The notes beneath the pieces were generated by a model. The model had not been told where the DNA came from. It saw only the letters and a list, made by a program, of their open reading frames with translations, and made no database searches. Shown one piece after another: positions 33,468 through 42,415 of a DNA stretch of 64,000 bases. Numbering within the stretch: the first letter of the stretch is position 1; each line of letters opens with the position of its first letter. The DNA is from Stakelama pacifica (GTDB taxonomy: Bacteria; Pseudomonadota; Alphaproteobacteria; Sphingomonadales; Sphingomonadaceae): positions 62,001-126,000 of the forward strand of contig NZ_SNWD01000008.1 of NCBI RefSeq assembly GCF_004361835.1. The letters are read 5' to 3'. Made by a program: the position numbers and the translations under genes.

Positions 33468-33574
33468 ATTATAGAAGCATGTGCGCGTGTCCCGACGCGG
33501 GGGGCGGAAAAAATTGCCGGGTGGAATTTTTTGCACCCGCAATGGGACCGGACGTTCGCGTCTGCCTCTATCAT
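33468..33574. promoter_or_regulatory. Divergent flbT / flgE promoter with paired palindromes
   Basis: CTATAAT on the minus strand (33468-33474, toward flbT) and CTATCAT on the plus strand (33568-33574, toward flgE) face outward from two adjacent AT-core elements, GGAAAAAATTGCC (33506-33518) and GGAATTTTTTGC (33523-33534), separated by four bases. The same four-base-spaced pair occurs upstream of fliF (58680-58709). No TTGACA-like -35. Confidence 0.6.
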
Positions 33575-33620
33575 GGGGGCGAAGCGCCGATTTTGGGGCG
33601 CGAATGACGGGAGATCCCTC

Positions 33621-34925
33621 TTGAGCCTTTATTCGGCCCTCTATGCCGGCGTTTCCGGCCTTAGCGCGGAATCCTTTGCGATGGCCGCCGTCGCTGACAA
33701 TATCACCAACATCAACACGGTAGGATATAAGGGGACCACGACCCAGTTCCGCACGCTCGTTACGGATGGCGGTGTGAAGAGCAGCTATTCGGCAGGCGGC
33801 GTCGCCGCTGCGCCGCAATCGCTGATTTCGAAACAGGGCATGTTGCAGGCGTCGGGCAGTTCGACCGACCTTGGTATCGAAGGCAATGGCTTTTTCGTGA
33901 CCCGTGGCGGCCTGGAGGCCAATTCGGATGTCGCTTATACCCGCGCCGGTTCGTTCAAGCCGGATAATTCGGGCTATCTGCGCAACGCCTCGGGCCTGTA
34001 CCTGATGGGCTGGCGTCTTGATGCCAGCGGCGGTTTCACCAATACCGGCAGCCTGAACGCGCTGGAACCGGTTCGCGTCAGCGACCTTACCGGTTCGGTC
34101 GCATCGACGACCAAGATCGATATCAGCGCCAATCTTCAGTCGACCTCGACGCCGTTCACCGGCACTTATAATCGCGGCGACATGGCGAACGGTACGGTGC
34201 CCCCGACGTTCAAGCGCTCGTTCGACGTCTATGATTCGCAGGGCGGCATGCACCGGCTGACCATGGGCTTTGTCCGTACCGGCACGAACCAGTGGCAGGC
34301 GGAAGTCTATGGCGATCCGACCGAAATGACCGCGCCGGGTGGCGTTCTCGCCAGCGGCCCTATCCAGTTCAATGCGGACGGCAGCCTGATTAAGGACCCG
34401 GCGGTCTATACGTCGGAAATGTTCGACATGCCGACGATCAACTGGACCAATGGTTCTTCCTCGCAGAAGATCAATCTGGGCCTCGGCACCAACGGCACGC
34501 TGAGCGGCCTGCGTCAGTCGGTCGGCGATTCGGCGATGATTACGTCGACCGTCGATGGCGGTATGCTGGGCAGCATCTCGTCGGTGCAGGTATCGGATAC
34601 CGGCGTCGTCAGCGCAGCGTTCGCGAACGGCGTCACCCGCGATGTGTTCCAGCTTCCGATCGCGACCTTCTCCAATCCCGACGGTCTGACCCGTTTGTCG
34701 GGCAATGCGTATATCGCATCGAACGACTCCGGCAATGTCGCGATCAACAAGCCGGGTGCGCTGGGTGCGGGTGATATCCGTTCCAGCACGCTGGAAGCAT
34801 CAACGGTCGATCTGGCCGAAGAGTTCAGCAACATGATTCGCTTCCAGCGGGCATACAGCGCCTCTTCGAAGATCATCACCACCGTTGATGACATGCTTCA
34901 GGAAGTCAGCAACCTGAAGCGTTGA
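33621..34925 (+). CDS. flgE: Flagellar hook protein FlgE
   Basis: The 434-residue hook subunit. A TTG at 33621 with GGGAGA upstream gives the rod/hook start 'SLYSALYAGVSGLSAESFAM', 'AVADNITNINTVGYKG', and the end is 'FSNMIRFQRAYSASSKIITTVDDMLQEV' (core NMIRFQRAYSASSKIITTVD). The longer frame from 33456 runs through the promoter and was rejected. It is the first gene of flgE-flgK-flgL. Confidence 0.96.
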   Translation: MSLYSALYAGVSGLSAESFAMAAVADNITNINTVGYKGTTTQFRTLVTDGGVKSSYSAGGVAAAPQSLISKQGMLQASGSSTDLGIEGNGFFVTRGGLEANSDVAYTRAGSFKPDNSGYLRNASGLYLMGWRLDASGGFTNTGSLNALEPVRVSDLTGSVASTTKIDISANLQSTSTPFTGTYNRGDMANGTVPPTFKRSFDVYDSQGGMHRLTMGFVRTGTNQWQAEVYGDPTEMTAPGGVLASGPIQFNADGSLIKDPAVYTSEMFDMPTINWTNGSSSQKINLGLGTNGTLSGLRQSVGDSAMITSTVDGGMLGSISSVQVSDTGVVSAAFANGVTRDVFQLPIATFSNPDGLTRLSGNAYIASNDSGNVAINKPGALGAGDIRSSTLEASTVDLAEEFSNMIRFQRAYSASSKIITTVDDMLQEVSNLKR

Positions 34926-34956
34926 TGCACCTCTTTCGGTACAGGGAGTACGGACA

Positions 34957-37056
34957 GTGTCGCTGAACGACATATTGGGATCGGCACTGTCCGGCCTGGG
35001 CGCCTCGCAGGCGGGTCTCAGAACGGTTTCGACCAACATCGCCAATGTCGGCACCCCCGGCTATGCGCGCGAACGCGTGTCGCAATCGGCCGGGGTTACC
35101 GCCGGACGGGTGAGCGGTGTGGTCGTGAGCCAGGCCGAACGCGTCGCCGACCGGTTTCTGGAGGCGACCGCTTACCAGCGCGCCACCGAAGTCGGCATGA
35201 GCGACGCGCGGTCCTCCTATCTCGACCGGATGCAGGCGCTGCTCGGCACGCCGGGCGCGGAATCGGGTCTGCCCGCGCGGCTGGACGCGATTTCGTCCGC
35301 CGCGATCACGATGACCGGTTCGCTGGGCGGCGATCAGAATCAGGCGAATTTCGTTTCGAAAGCGAGCGATTCGATCTCGGCGATGCAACAGCTCGACTCC
35401 GATGTCGATGCGTTGACCCGCGATGCGGATCAGGAAGTCGGCTTCACGGTCGAACGAATCAACAGCCTGTTGTCGCGAATCTACGATCTCAACGCGACCG
35501 TTTCCCGGCTCGACGGGCTGGGCAAGACATCGGCGGGCTCGGTCGATCAGCGCAACGCCGCTGTCGAGGAACTGAGCGGCCTGATAGCGGTCAATGTCCG
35601 GTTGCAGCCCAATGGGCGGGTCAATATCGACACCGCCGGCGGAGCGCCGCTGATCGACGGCAGGCTGCGGCTGCTTTCCTACCCCAATGGCGGCGCGGGA
35701 AGCAGTGCGCCGGTTCGCCCCGGTATCGATATCCGTATGACCGATGCCGACGGCAATATTTCGACGCCCACCGGCGACCGGATCGAATCCTCTGCGGCAG
35801 GCGGAAAGCTGGGCGGTCTGCTCGACCTTCGTGACCGGACGCTTCCGGGCGTGCGCGAACAGATCGGCTCGCTGTTCGCCGGACTTGCCCGGACGATGAA
35901 TCAGGCATCGAATGCCGCCAGCGCAGTTCCTGCACCTTCCGAACTGGTCGGCGCGCGTACCTCGCTCGCCGGGACCGACCGGCTCGGCTTCACCGGCAAT
36001 ACGATATTCGCGGTGACCGATTCCTCGGGCAAGCTGGTCGCAAAAACCAATGTGGATTTCGACGCACTGGGCGCAGGTGCGAGCATCGATGATGCCGTCG
36101 CCGCGATCAATGCAGGGCTTGGCAGTGCAGCGACGGCAAGCTTCGCGAACGGCCGTCTGTCGATCCGCGCGACCGGATCGGGGCAGGGCGTGGTCATTGC
36201 CGATGATCCGGCCGATCCCGGAAAGCGCGCAGGTGTCGGCTTTTCCCAGTTTTTCGGCATGAACGATCTGATCCGAAGCGATGAAGGCGTTCTGGCCCCG
36301 ACCGGGCTTGCGCCCGCCGATCCGCATGGTTTCACCACCGGCCAGACGACCGGTATCGAAATTCGCGACGGCAGCGGTCGCGTGCTGGCGCAGATGACTC
36401 TGACGCCGACCACGGGCGGCACGATGGGCGATCTGGTCAACGACATGAATTCGGGCCCGCTCGCCGCTTATGGCAGCTTCAGCATGGACGATGTCGGACG
36501 GTTCCGGTTCGAACCGGCCTCCGCCTATGCCGGGGCCAAGCTGTCGATCCCGGTCGATTCGACCGATCGCAACGGAACCGGCGCGTCCTTTGCGATGATT
36601 TCCGGGCTGAGCGGCTTTGCCGCCGGGCTTGGCGTGGGTGAGGTGCGCGATGACATCCGCAACGATACACGGCGGCTTCCCATCGCGCTGTTCGATACCA
36701 GCGCCACGGTGGGCAGCTTTGCCCTCGGCACTGCCGACACGCGCGGAGCGCAGGGCTATGCCGATTCGCTGACCAGCCCGATCGACCTGGGCAAGGACGG
36801 CGTGATGTCGCTGGAGCGCTTTTCGAACCAGCTGATCGGCGGTGCGGGCACAGAGGCTTCGCGCGCGAAGGACCGGCTGGCCGATGCCACTGCGCGGCGC
36901 GACGACGCAGTCAATCGCCGCGACAGCTTTGCCGGCGTCAATATCGACGAGGAATTGTCGCAGATGGTCGTGCTGCAAAACTCCTATTCCGCGGCCGCGC
37001 GGGTAATGACTACCGCCAGCGAAATGTACCAGACGCTGATAGCGATGATTGGCTGA
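34957..37056 (+). CDS. flgK: Hook-filament junction protein FlgK (HAP1)
   Basis: A 699-residue hook-associated protein, longer than the enterobacterial form through an expanded central region. The N-terminus 'DILGSALSGLGASQAGLRTV' and 'VSTNIANVGTPGYARE', and the C-terminus 'GVNIDEELSQMVVLQNSYSA' / 'ARVMTTASEMYQTLIAMIG', are the conserved helical termini. A GTG start with AGGGAG upstream. A long antisense frame over it is a GC-skew shadow. Confidence 0.95.
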   Translation: MSLNDILGSALSGLGASQAGLRTVSTNIANVGTPGYARERVSQSAGVTAGRVSGVVVSQAERVADRFLEATAYQRATEVGMSDARSSYLDRMQALLGTPGAESGLPARLDAISSAAITMTGSLGGDQNQANFVSKASDSISAMQQLDSDVDALTRDADQEVGFTVERINSLLSRIYDLNATVSRLDGLGKTSAGSVDQRNAAVEELSGLIAVNVRLQPNGRVNIDTAGGAPLIDGRLRLLSYPNGGAGSSAPVRPGIDIRMTDADGNISTPTGDRIESSAAGGKLGGLLDLRDRTLPGVREQIGSLFAGLARTMNQASNAASAVPAPSELVGARTSLAGTDRLGFTGNTIFAVTDSSGKLVAKTNVDFDALGAGASIDDAVAAINAGLGSAATASFANGRLSIRATGSGQGVVIADDPADPGKRAGVGFSQFFGMNDLIRSDEGVLAPTGLAPADPHGFTTGQTTGIEIRDGSGRVLAQMTLTPTTGGTMGDLVNDMNSGPLAAYGSFSMDDVGRFRFEPASAYAGAKLSIPVDSTDRNGTGASFAMISGLSGFAAGLGVGEVRDDIRNDTRRLPIALFDTSATVGSFALGTADTRGAQGYADSLTSPIDLGKDGVMSLERFSNQLIGGAGTEASRAKDRLADATARRDDAVNRRDSFAGVNIDEELSQMVVLQNSYSAAARVMTTASEMYQTLIAMIG

Positions 37057-37067
37057 AAGGACCGGTA

Positions 37068-37970
37068 ATGCGCGTCGCCACGATACCTTTGCAAAAAACC
37101 ACCATGGACGCCATTCGGCGTAGTCAGGAAGCGCTTGCCGACACACAGGCGCAGCTTTCCACCGGAAAAAAGGCGCCTGACATCGCGTCGCTGGGCACCG
37201 AAGCGGTGCGGACCCTGTCCGCGCACTCGATGCTCGCCCGGCAGGAAGCGCAGGGCGATACCGCGAAGCGACTGGGCACCACCCTGTCGCTATATGATGC
37301 GAATATCAGCACGATCGAAGATGAGGGGATGAGTCTGAGCAAGCGTATCCTCACTGCCATCGGCAGCGGGGATGCCGCAGGACTGAACGAAGCGATCGAT
37401 TCTGCCTTTTCCCTGATGCGCAGCGCACTGAACGGGCAGGAGGGGGGCGTTCCCCTGTTCGGCGGCGGTTCGAGCCAGCCGCCGTTCAAGCCGGAAAAGA
37501 TCGCCGACCTGATCGGCATCGATCCTGCCGATGCGTTCACCAACGGCACGGCGCGCGCCAGCGCCCGGGTGGGCGACCGGCTCGATGTCCAATATGGCGT
37601 GCTGGCCAATGAAGTCGGCACCGATATGGTGAAGGCGTTTCAGTCACTCGCTGCGATCGGGCCGTTCGATCAGAAGCTGACCGATGCGCAGAGCGCGGCG
37701 CTGAAATCGGCGCAGGCCGAACTGGAAACCGGTATCACCACCGTTCGCAAATATAACGCGGATAACGGCCGGCGTCAGGCGCAGGCGGAAACGCTCGTCA
37801 CCCGCGCCGATGAACGATCGTTGGTGCTCAATGATGTGATCGCGCGCAACGAAGATGCCGATCTCGGTCAGGTGGCGATGGATCTTGCCCAGCAGCAGAC
37901 GATGCTGCGCGCCAGCTATTCGGTCTTTTCCCAGCTCAACAGCATGTCGCTGGTGGATTATCTGCGGTGA
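37068..37970 (+). CDS. flgL: Hook-filament junction protein FlgL (HAP3)
   Basis: A 300-residue flagellin-like junction protein, with N-terminal 'VATIPLQKTTMDAIRRSQEA', 'DTQAQLSTGKKAPD' and C-terminal 'LGQVAMDLAQQQTMLRASYS' / 'FSQLNSMSLVDYLR'. It lies 11 bases after flgK and is the last gene of the hook operon, followed by a terminator at 38020-38053. Confidence 0.92.
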   Translation: MRVATIPLQKTTMDAIRRSQEALADTQAQLSTGKKAPDIASLGTEAVRTLSAHSMLARQEAQGDTAKRLGTTLSLYDANISTIEDEGMSLSKRILTAIGSGDAAGLNEAIDSAFSLMRSALNGQEGGVPLFGGGSSQPPFKPEKIADLIGIDPADAFTNGTARASARVGDRLDVQYGVLANEVGTDMVKAFQSLAAIGPFDQKLTDAQSAALKSAQAELETGITTVRKYNADNGRRQAQAETLVTRADERSLVLNDVIARNEDADLGQVAMDLAQQQTMLRASYSVFSQLNSMSLVDYLR

Positions 37971-38019
37971 CGAGCGCGCCGGGGCAGCCGCTCCGGCAAC
38001 GCGATCCGAATATCCGATC

Positions 38020-38053
38020 GGGGCTGTGCGGATGTGCCGCGCAGCCCCTTTTT
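38020..38053 (+). terminator. flgL terminator
   Basis: A stem GGGGCTG..CAGCCCC with an inner GCGG/CCGC pairing, followed by five T, 50 bases after flgL. Confidence 0.88.
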
Positions 38054-38077
38054 CCTGCGTGGTGTTACCAGAACAGC

Positions 38078-38114
38078 AAAAGGCCCGGCGCACCTCGTCG
38101 GCAGCCGGGCCTTT
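38078..38114 (-). terminator. Terminator after the TPR-like gene
   Basis: An 11-bp stem AAAGGCCCGGC / GCCGGGCCTTT followed on the minus strand by TTGCTGTTC, about 40 bases past the stop of the TPR-like gene. Together with 38020-38053 it separates two convergent units. Confidence 0.85.
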
Positions 38115-38153
38115 CCTGTTCCACAGGCGGTTATCTGCGCGAAGGAAAGGGCC

Positions 38154-39965
38154 TCAGCCCGCATCCCCCTCGATCAGCCCGGTGAGCGGGCCTGCCGATG
38201 CCGCGCCCGGCATGGCGGCGAGCGCTGCCTCGATCGCGCCGGGATCGACCTGATCGGGACGGTCGGTAAGCAGCGCTAGCGCCTTGCCGCTCGGTCGCTT
38301 GCTCATCGCCGGACCATAGCGTCGTTTCAGGTCGGAAAGCCCCGCTTCATTGCCCTGCATTGCCAGCGCGACGGCCTGGCGCAACACCGCAGTTTCGGCA
38401 GCAGCGTTGAGCCCCGCCGGAGCGGGCAGCGCGCGGCCGTTCGCTTTGACGAAACCGGACCAGTCGCGCTGATGCCAGAGCATTTCCGCCTTTAGCGGCG
38501 CTGAATCCGGCACCAGGTCGAGCATCGCCATCGCTTCGTTCTTCTTGCCGAGCCGGAACAGCGCGACAGCGCTCATCCGGCGGCGATCGGTCAGCATGGT
38601 TTCGGGATAAGGCGGTCCGTCGCTCGCGCGGATCACCTCCAGCGCACCTTCCGGATTGCCGTCAAGCAGTTGCAGTTCCGCGATGCGGACCGACAGTGGC
38701 CCCTTGGCGATGTCGGTGGCGCGATTGTCCATCTGATAGCGCAGCAGTTCTGCCGCCCGTCCGAACAGCCGGGCATCGGCCAGCCGGTCGGCCAGATTCG
38801 AAGCAACGGCATCGCCGGCACCGCCGGTCGGGGCAAGGTCGCGATATTCCCAATAAACGCCCGCCGCCTGCGATAACGGCAATTGCTGGTCGTTGAGCAG
38901 GTTTGACAACATGCCCTGCAGCTTTTCCAGAACCGGCCTGGTTTTCGGGCCGAGGTCGAAATAGCGAAACAGGCGTGCGCCGGCATCCAGCGCGCCGCGT
39001 TTGTCGCCCATGGTTTCAGCGAGTTTCCAGCGAACCTTCAGCGCCTCGCGCTCGGTATCATCGCCGCGCCAGTGATAGAGGAGCGCGTCGAGCTGATCGG
39101 CGGCGTCCTTTGCGGACAGGCTTTTTGAGGCAATGCCGGTTTCGATGATCGCAAGCTGGGCGGCGGCGCGCTGCTGCGGCGATCCGGCAAGTGCGACCCG
39201 GCGCAGTTTCAGCAGGCCTTCATCATATTTCCCCAGCGCGAGCAGCGCCTTGCCGCGCACCAGATTCGCATCCGTATCGCTTTCAGCCAGCGGTGCGAGC
39301 AGGGTCATCGCATTTTCCGGTGCCATGATGCCGATTGCGGTCTGGGCGGCGGCGATCCGGAAATCGTGCTGGCTCCATGCCGGCATAGCATCCATCGCGG
39401 GGGCGGCGCAGCGGAACTGCTTGCCCGCCGCTTCCCAGTCATGCATCCGGGCGAGAAGGCGCATCCGCCAGGCACAGGCCGTTCCGGTCATGGTGAGGCC
39501 GGGATCGGAAAGTGAGGCCAGCGCATCCGAGGTGCGGCCGATCCGCGCAAGCGCGACACCATTGGCAAGACGCCATGCCGATACCAGCGACAGATCGGGA
39601 TCGTCCATCTGCATCACCGACAGGACGCCCAGTTCCTCGGCAGGGCTGCCATAACGGGCAAGCGAGCGGGCGAGGTTCCAGCGCGCCGCCTGCCGCCCCG
39701 AATCGCTTGCCTGTGCAAGGGTGCGCCAGGCAGCGTCGATCGTCGGCACCGGCTGGTCGCTGTCGTCCAGCGGCATCTGGGCCAGTTCGGCGGCGAACCG
39801 GAGCGAGGGCTTGTCGATCGCGGTGACTGCGGCGGCATCCGGTGCATTGTCGCCTGCGGTCGAATTGACCGCATGATCTTCACCCACTGCATGGTCTTGA
39901 GTCGCAGGGGCATTTGCCGCCGATGCCAGCAGCGCGGTGATGAGAAGCGCGCGCCGCCCTTTCAT
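38154..39965 (-). CDS. Exported TPR-like protein of unknown function
   Basis: A 603-residue protein with an N-terminal signal (GRRALLITALLASAANAPA) and then helical repeats of the TPR type: 'WRLANGVALARIGRTSDALA', 'GKALLALGKYDEGLLKLRRV', 'MSAVALFRLGKKNEAMAMLD'. I do not recognise a named family. It is translationally coupled (ATGA) to a small membrane protein and divergent from a small secreted protein. All sit in the middle of flagellar genes behind a flagellar-type CTATAAT box. A periplasmic scaffold role for motor or filament assembly is possible but unproven. Confidence 0.75.
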   Translation of the reverse strand: MKGRRALLITALLASAANAPATQDHAVGEDHAVNSTAGDNAPDAAAVTAIDKPSLRFAAELAQMPLDDSDQPVPTIDAAWRTLAQASDSGRQAARWNLARSLARYGSPAEELGVLSVMQMDDPDLSLVSAWRLANGVALARIGRTSDALASLSDPGLTMTGTACAWRMRLLARMHDWEAAGKQFRCAAPAMDAMPAWSQHDFRIAAAQTAIGIMAPENAMTLLAPLAESDTDANLVRGKALLALGKYDEGLLKLRRVALAGSPQQRAAAQLAIIETGIASKSLSAKDAADQLDALLYHWRGDDTEREALKVRWKLAETMGDKRGALDAGARLFRYFDLGPKTRPVLEKLQGMLSNLLNDQQLPLSQAAGVYWEYRDLAPTGGAGDAVASNLADRLADARLFGRAAELLRYQMDNRATDIAKGPLSVRIAELQLLDGNPEGALEVIRASDGPPYPETMLTDRRRMSAVALFRLGKKNEAMAMLDLVPDSAPLKAEMLWHQRDWSGFVKANGRALPAPAGLNAAAETAVLRQAVALAMQGNEAGLSDLKRRYGPAMSKRPSGKALALLTDRPDQVDPGAIEAALAAMPGAASAGPLTGLIEGDAG

Positions 39966-40189
39966 CGCAGGAACCACGCCTGAAGCACGCCGCCCAGAGC
40001 GGCGGCGATGACGAACAACAGGATCAGGCCGATACGTCCACCGCGCGATGCGGTCTGCTCAGCCTGTGCGGCCCCGTCGGCAGCATTCGCGGTCGCTCCC
40101 GTCTGGAGCTTTCCTGCGGCGTTGGTCGGCGCGTTCGCGGTGCTGGAACCGACGACGCGAACGCGTGTCGGCTTTTGGTCATGACTCAT
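39962..40189 (-). CDS. Small tail-anchored membrane protein, unknown
   Basis: A 75-residue protein with a polar Ala/Thr-rich N-terminal 50 residues and one C-terminal membrane helix ('IGLILLFVIAAALGGVLQAW'). It is coupled by ATGA to the exported TPR-like protein, which suggests a membrane anchor or partner for it. No known family recognised. Confidence 0.65.
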   Translation of the reverse strand: MSHDQKPTRVRVVGSSTANAPTNAAGKLQTGATANAADGAAQAEQTASRGGRIGLILLFVIAAALGGVLQAWFLR

Positions 40190-40214
40190 GCTTCACCCGG
40201 TGGCTCGATTTTCA

Positions 40215-40227
40215 TCCTATTATAGGA
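40215..40227. promoter_or_regulatory. Palindromic bidirectional promoter box
   Basis: TCCTATTATAGGA is a palindrome apart from its central base and presents CTATAAT to the minus-strand pair (39962-40189, 38154-39965) and CTATTAT to the plus-strand gene at 40276. The same core occurs between fliL and flgF at 43997-44008. Confidence 0.5.
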
Positions 40228-40275
40228 GCGTGGGGACGCTGCCGGTTGTGCACACCCCGATAGGAGTGCTCATTC

Positions 40276-40677
40276 TTGGTTCGTCTGCTTCGCCTGTTTC
40301 CGCTCATCCCGCTGCTCGTGCTGGCGCCCCCGGTGGCTGCGTCCGGCGGCGAAAGCGGTGGCGCCGGCGGGGGCGCGGCTGCGCTGGAGACGCAGCCGCT
40401 GTCAGTGCCGATCGTGGACGGCAGCCGCATGGTCGGCAGGCTCGATCTGGTATTGCTGGTCGAACCCGATCCCAAGGCACCGATGACCTTCGCCGCGCCG
40501 GTGGTACGCGCGGCGCTGTACGCGGCGGCAGCGGAGTTCGCGCGGCTGAACGTATCCACGCGGCTGCCGGTCGATGCGTCCAAACTATCGCATATTCTGG
40601 ACAAGGCCGCGCATGACGCCGATCCCGCTGCCGCGCGCGTGTTGCTGATCGAAGTGCGCACTACGCCTGCAGGCTAA
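40276..40677 (+). CDS. Small secreted protein of unknown function
   Basis: A 133-residue protein with a signal peptide (LLRLFPLIPLLVLAPPVAA), a Gly-rich linker and a compact domain: 'QPLSVPIVDGSRMVGRLDLVLLVE' and '[20 protein letters not shown]'. A TTG start with AGGAG nine bases upstream is used, as for several flagellar genes here. The domain faintly recalls FliL-type periplasmic folds, but I cannot assign it. Divergent from the TPR-like/tail-anchor pair. Confidence 0.65.
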   Translation: MVRLLRLFPLIPLLVLAPPVAASGGESGGAGGGAAALETQPLSVPIVDGSRMVGRLDLVLLVEPDPKAPMTFAAPVVRAALYAAAAEFARLNVSTRLPVDASKLSHILDKAAHDADPAAARVLLIEVRTTPAG

Positions 40678-40688
40678 TCGGAAGTCGC

Positions 40689-41399
40689 TTACCGACCGGC
40701 GGCGGGATCGACGCTCTGCAGGATCTTGTCGAGCATGGTGACCAGTTCGTCGTCGCCTGCGCGCATCGCCTCGCGGATAAGCTCCATCATCGGCGGCACC
40801 ACGGTATGGCGCGTGCGGTAGCGACGCCGTTCCAGCTTTATCTCGTCCTGAATATATTCCGCTTCGACATGCAGCAGGGCGATCACCCGATCATCGAAAT
40901 CCGACCGGGCTTTGGTATCAGCGACAAAGACACTGCCTATCGCGCTGCCCAATATTCCTTTTAACGGCACGCCCGCATAAGCGCGGACTTTCATCGGCCC
41001 GACAACGGCAGGATGGGTCCCCAATACGGGATCGGTCGTGAGGTCGGCGATAAGCGACAGTTTGTTCTGCGAAACCACGGTCGCACAGAGCGATTCCGAC
41101 ACGGAAATCGATTCCAGCGACGCGCTGTGGCAGATCGGCAGCCAGCAGGTGTCGTGATCGATCACCGTGACCCCGGCCATGGATGCGCCGGTGCGCTCCA
41201 TCAATATATGGATGCGTTCCTGCAGCACCGGATCGCCACGTAGCAACATCAAGCCCGACGCGAGAATCGCGGCCTGCCGCAGCGACCGCGATCGTGGGTC
41301 ATCAGAAGCGGGCAAACCAGACCCCAATTGAAGCGTCCTGAAGGGATAGTGTCCTTTACTGCACCGCCGACTATCTTCTCTTTTCGGGTGAGACGCCAC
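40689..41399 (-). CDS. GAF-domain protein
   Basis: A 236-residue protein with a single GAF sensor (~55-185): 'RTGASMAGVTVIDHDTCWLP', 'SLCATVVSQNKLSLIADLTT' and 'RAYAGVPLKGILGSAIGSVF'. It has no kinase, GGDEF or HTH output, only a helical Arg/Glu-rich tail. Start uncertain: GTG at 41399, or a TTG further in with AGGA eight bases upstream. It lies between convergent and same-strand flagellar units; ligand unknown. Confidence 0.75.
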   Translation of the reverse strand: MASHPKREDSRRCSKGHYPFRTLQLGSGLPASDDPRSRSLRQAAILASGLMLLRGDPVLQERIHILMERTGASMAGVTVIDHDTCWLPICHSASLESISVSESLCATVVSQNKLSLIADLTTDPVLGTHPAVVGPMKVRAYAGVPLKGILGSAIGSVFVADTKARSDFDDRVIALLHVEAEYIQDEIKLERRRYRTRHTVVPPMMELIREAMRAGDDELVTMLDKILQSVDPAAGR

Positions 41400-41453
41400 C
41401 CCCGTAAAAATACGGTAACATTGCCTAATCTGTGGTGATGTTCTTAGTCTCGC

Positions 41454-41993
41454 TCAATCCACCGCCTTTTTCATAGGCTCTGCGCGGACCGGAATACCGC
41501 GTGCCAGACCCATGCTGAGTGCAGCCGCGCCCTGCGGTGTCATCGCCGCCATGATCAATCCTGCATTGCGCTCCCGCATATGCTGGGCGATGCGCAGCTG
41601 GACATCGGGGTCGAGCTTTTCGAGAACGAGCGCTGCCTTGGCCGGTTTCATCGCCTGATAGATGCGGGCGAGATCGGCAAAACGCTGCTCGCTCGGATTG
41701 TCGCCTCCGGCCGCACCGCCGGCACCATCGGCGGGTGCCGTTGCTGCCTGACCTTCGTCAAGCTGGCGCTTCATGCGCGCCTGCGCGGCCTTCAGCGCCT
41801 GTTCGCGAAGGTCGAGCGCACGCTGGCGCTGCGCCTCGCGGCTCTGCTGCGCCTTCATATCGGACCGGATCTCGTTACCGAGACGCGTTTCCTGCGGCTG
41901 ACCGACGGCGTCACCGGCAACCGCCGCGCCATTGGCGACGACGGCAAGCGCGCTGACCGCCGCCGTCAGGGGTAGCAGCGGAAGGCGGATCAT
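41454..41993 (-). CDS. MotE-like periplasmic protein
   Basis: A 179-residue protein with a signal peptide, a coiled coil ('REAQRQRALDLREQALKAAQ') and a C-terminal MgtE-N-like helical domain: 'FADLARIYQAMKPAKAALVL', 'LDPDVQLRIAQHMRERNAGL', 'MAAMTPQGAAALSMGLA'. This is the MotE architecture of alphaproteobacteria, where MotE chaperones a periplasmic motor protein. ATGA-coupled to the preceding gene in the fliL-fliM operon. No motC is visible, so its client is unknown. Confidence 0.75.
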   Translation of the reverse strand: MIRLPLLPLTAAVSALAVVANGAAVAGDAVGQPQETRLGNEIRSDMKAQQSREAQRQRALDLREQALKAAQARMKRQLDEGQAATAPADGAGGAAGGDNPSEQRFADLARIYQAMKPAKAALVLEKLDPDVQLRIAQHMRERNAGLIMAAMTPQGAAALSMGLARGIPVRAEPMKKAVD

Positions 41994-42415
41994 GCGGCTT
42001 CCTTTTCCGTCGCAGCGGTCTTTGCCGCAGCTTCTTTGGTTCCGGCATCGCCGGTGTCACGGCGCGGCTTTGCTGCGCCTTTGGGCTTCACAAGCGGCTT
42101 GGCGGGTGCGCTGTCGCGCACCTGCGACAGGCGTTCGGCGCTTGCATCGGCAAGCTCGGTCATCATGCGAAGTTCCTCGGCAATCGCTTCCGCGCGCATC
42201 AGGGCATCGCTCGAATCCGAACAGCGCTTCAGCGTGCCCTTCATTTCCGACATCACGATCCGCGCCTGCATGGTCGCCTGATCGAGCGCGCTGACCACCT
42301 GGGCCAGGTCGCCGCGCTTCACCGCGTTCAGGCTGCGCATCATCCGCACGCTCTGAACCGTGACGGCGGCGCACAACAGGATCGTTGCGATATTGGCGAT
42401 CAGGGTGAAGGTCAT
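41990..42415 (-). CDS. Small membrane protein of the fliM operon (DUF6468-like)
   Basis: A 141-residue protein with one N-terminal membrane helix ('LIANIATILLCAAVTVQSVR'), a helical stretch with 'LNAVKRGDLAQVVSALDQAT', and a Lys/Ala-rich tail. Its position directly after fliM matches a family of unknown function often found there in alphaproteobacteria. The ATG at 42415 overlaps the fliM stop (ATGA). Confidence 0.7.
   Translation of the reverse strand: MTFTLIANIATILLCAAVTVQSVRMMRSLNAVKRGDLAQVVSALDQATMQARIVMSEMKGTLKRCSDSSDALMRAEAIAEELRMMTELADASAERLSQVRDSAPAKPLVKPKGAAKPRRDTGDAGTKEAAAKTAATEKEAA

Noticed and set aside
33456-33620. N-terminal extension of FlgE to 33456.
   Set aside because: It covers both AT-core palindromes and the CTATCAT box; the hook protein start motif begins at 33621.
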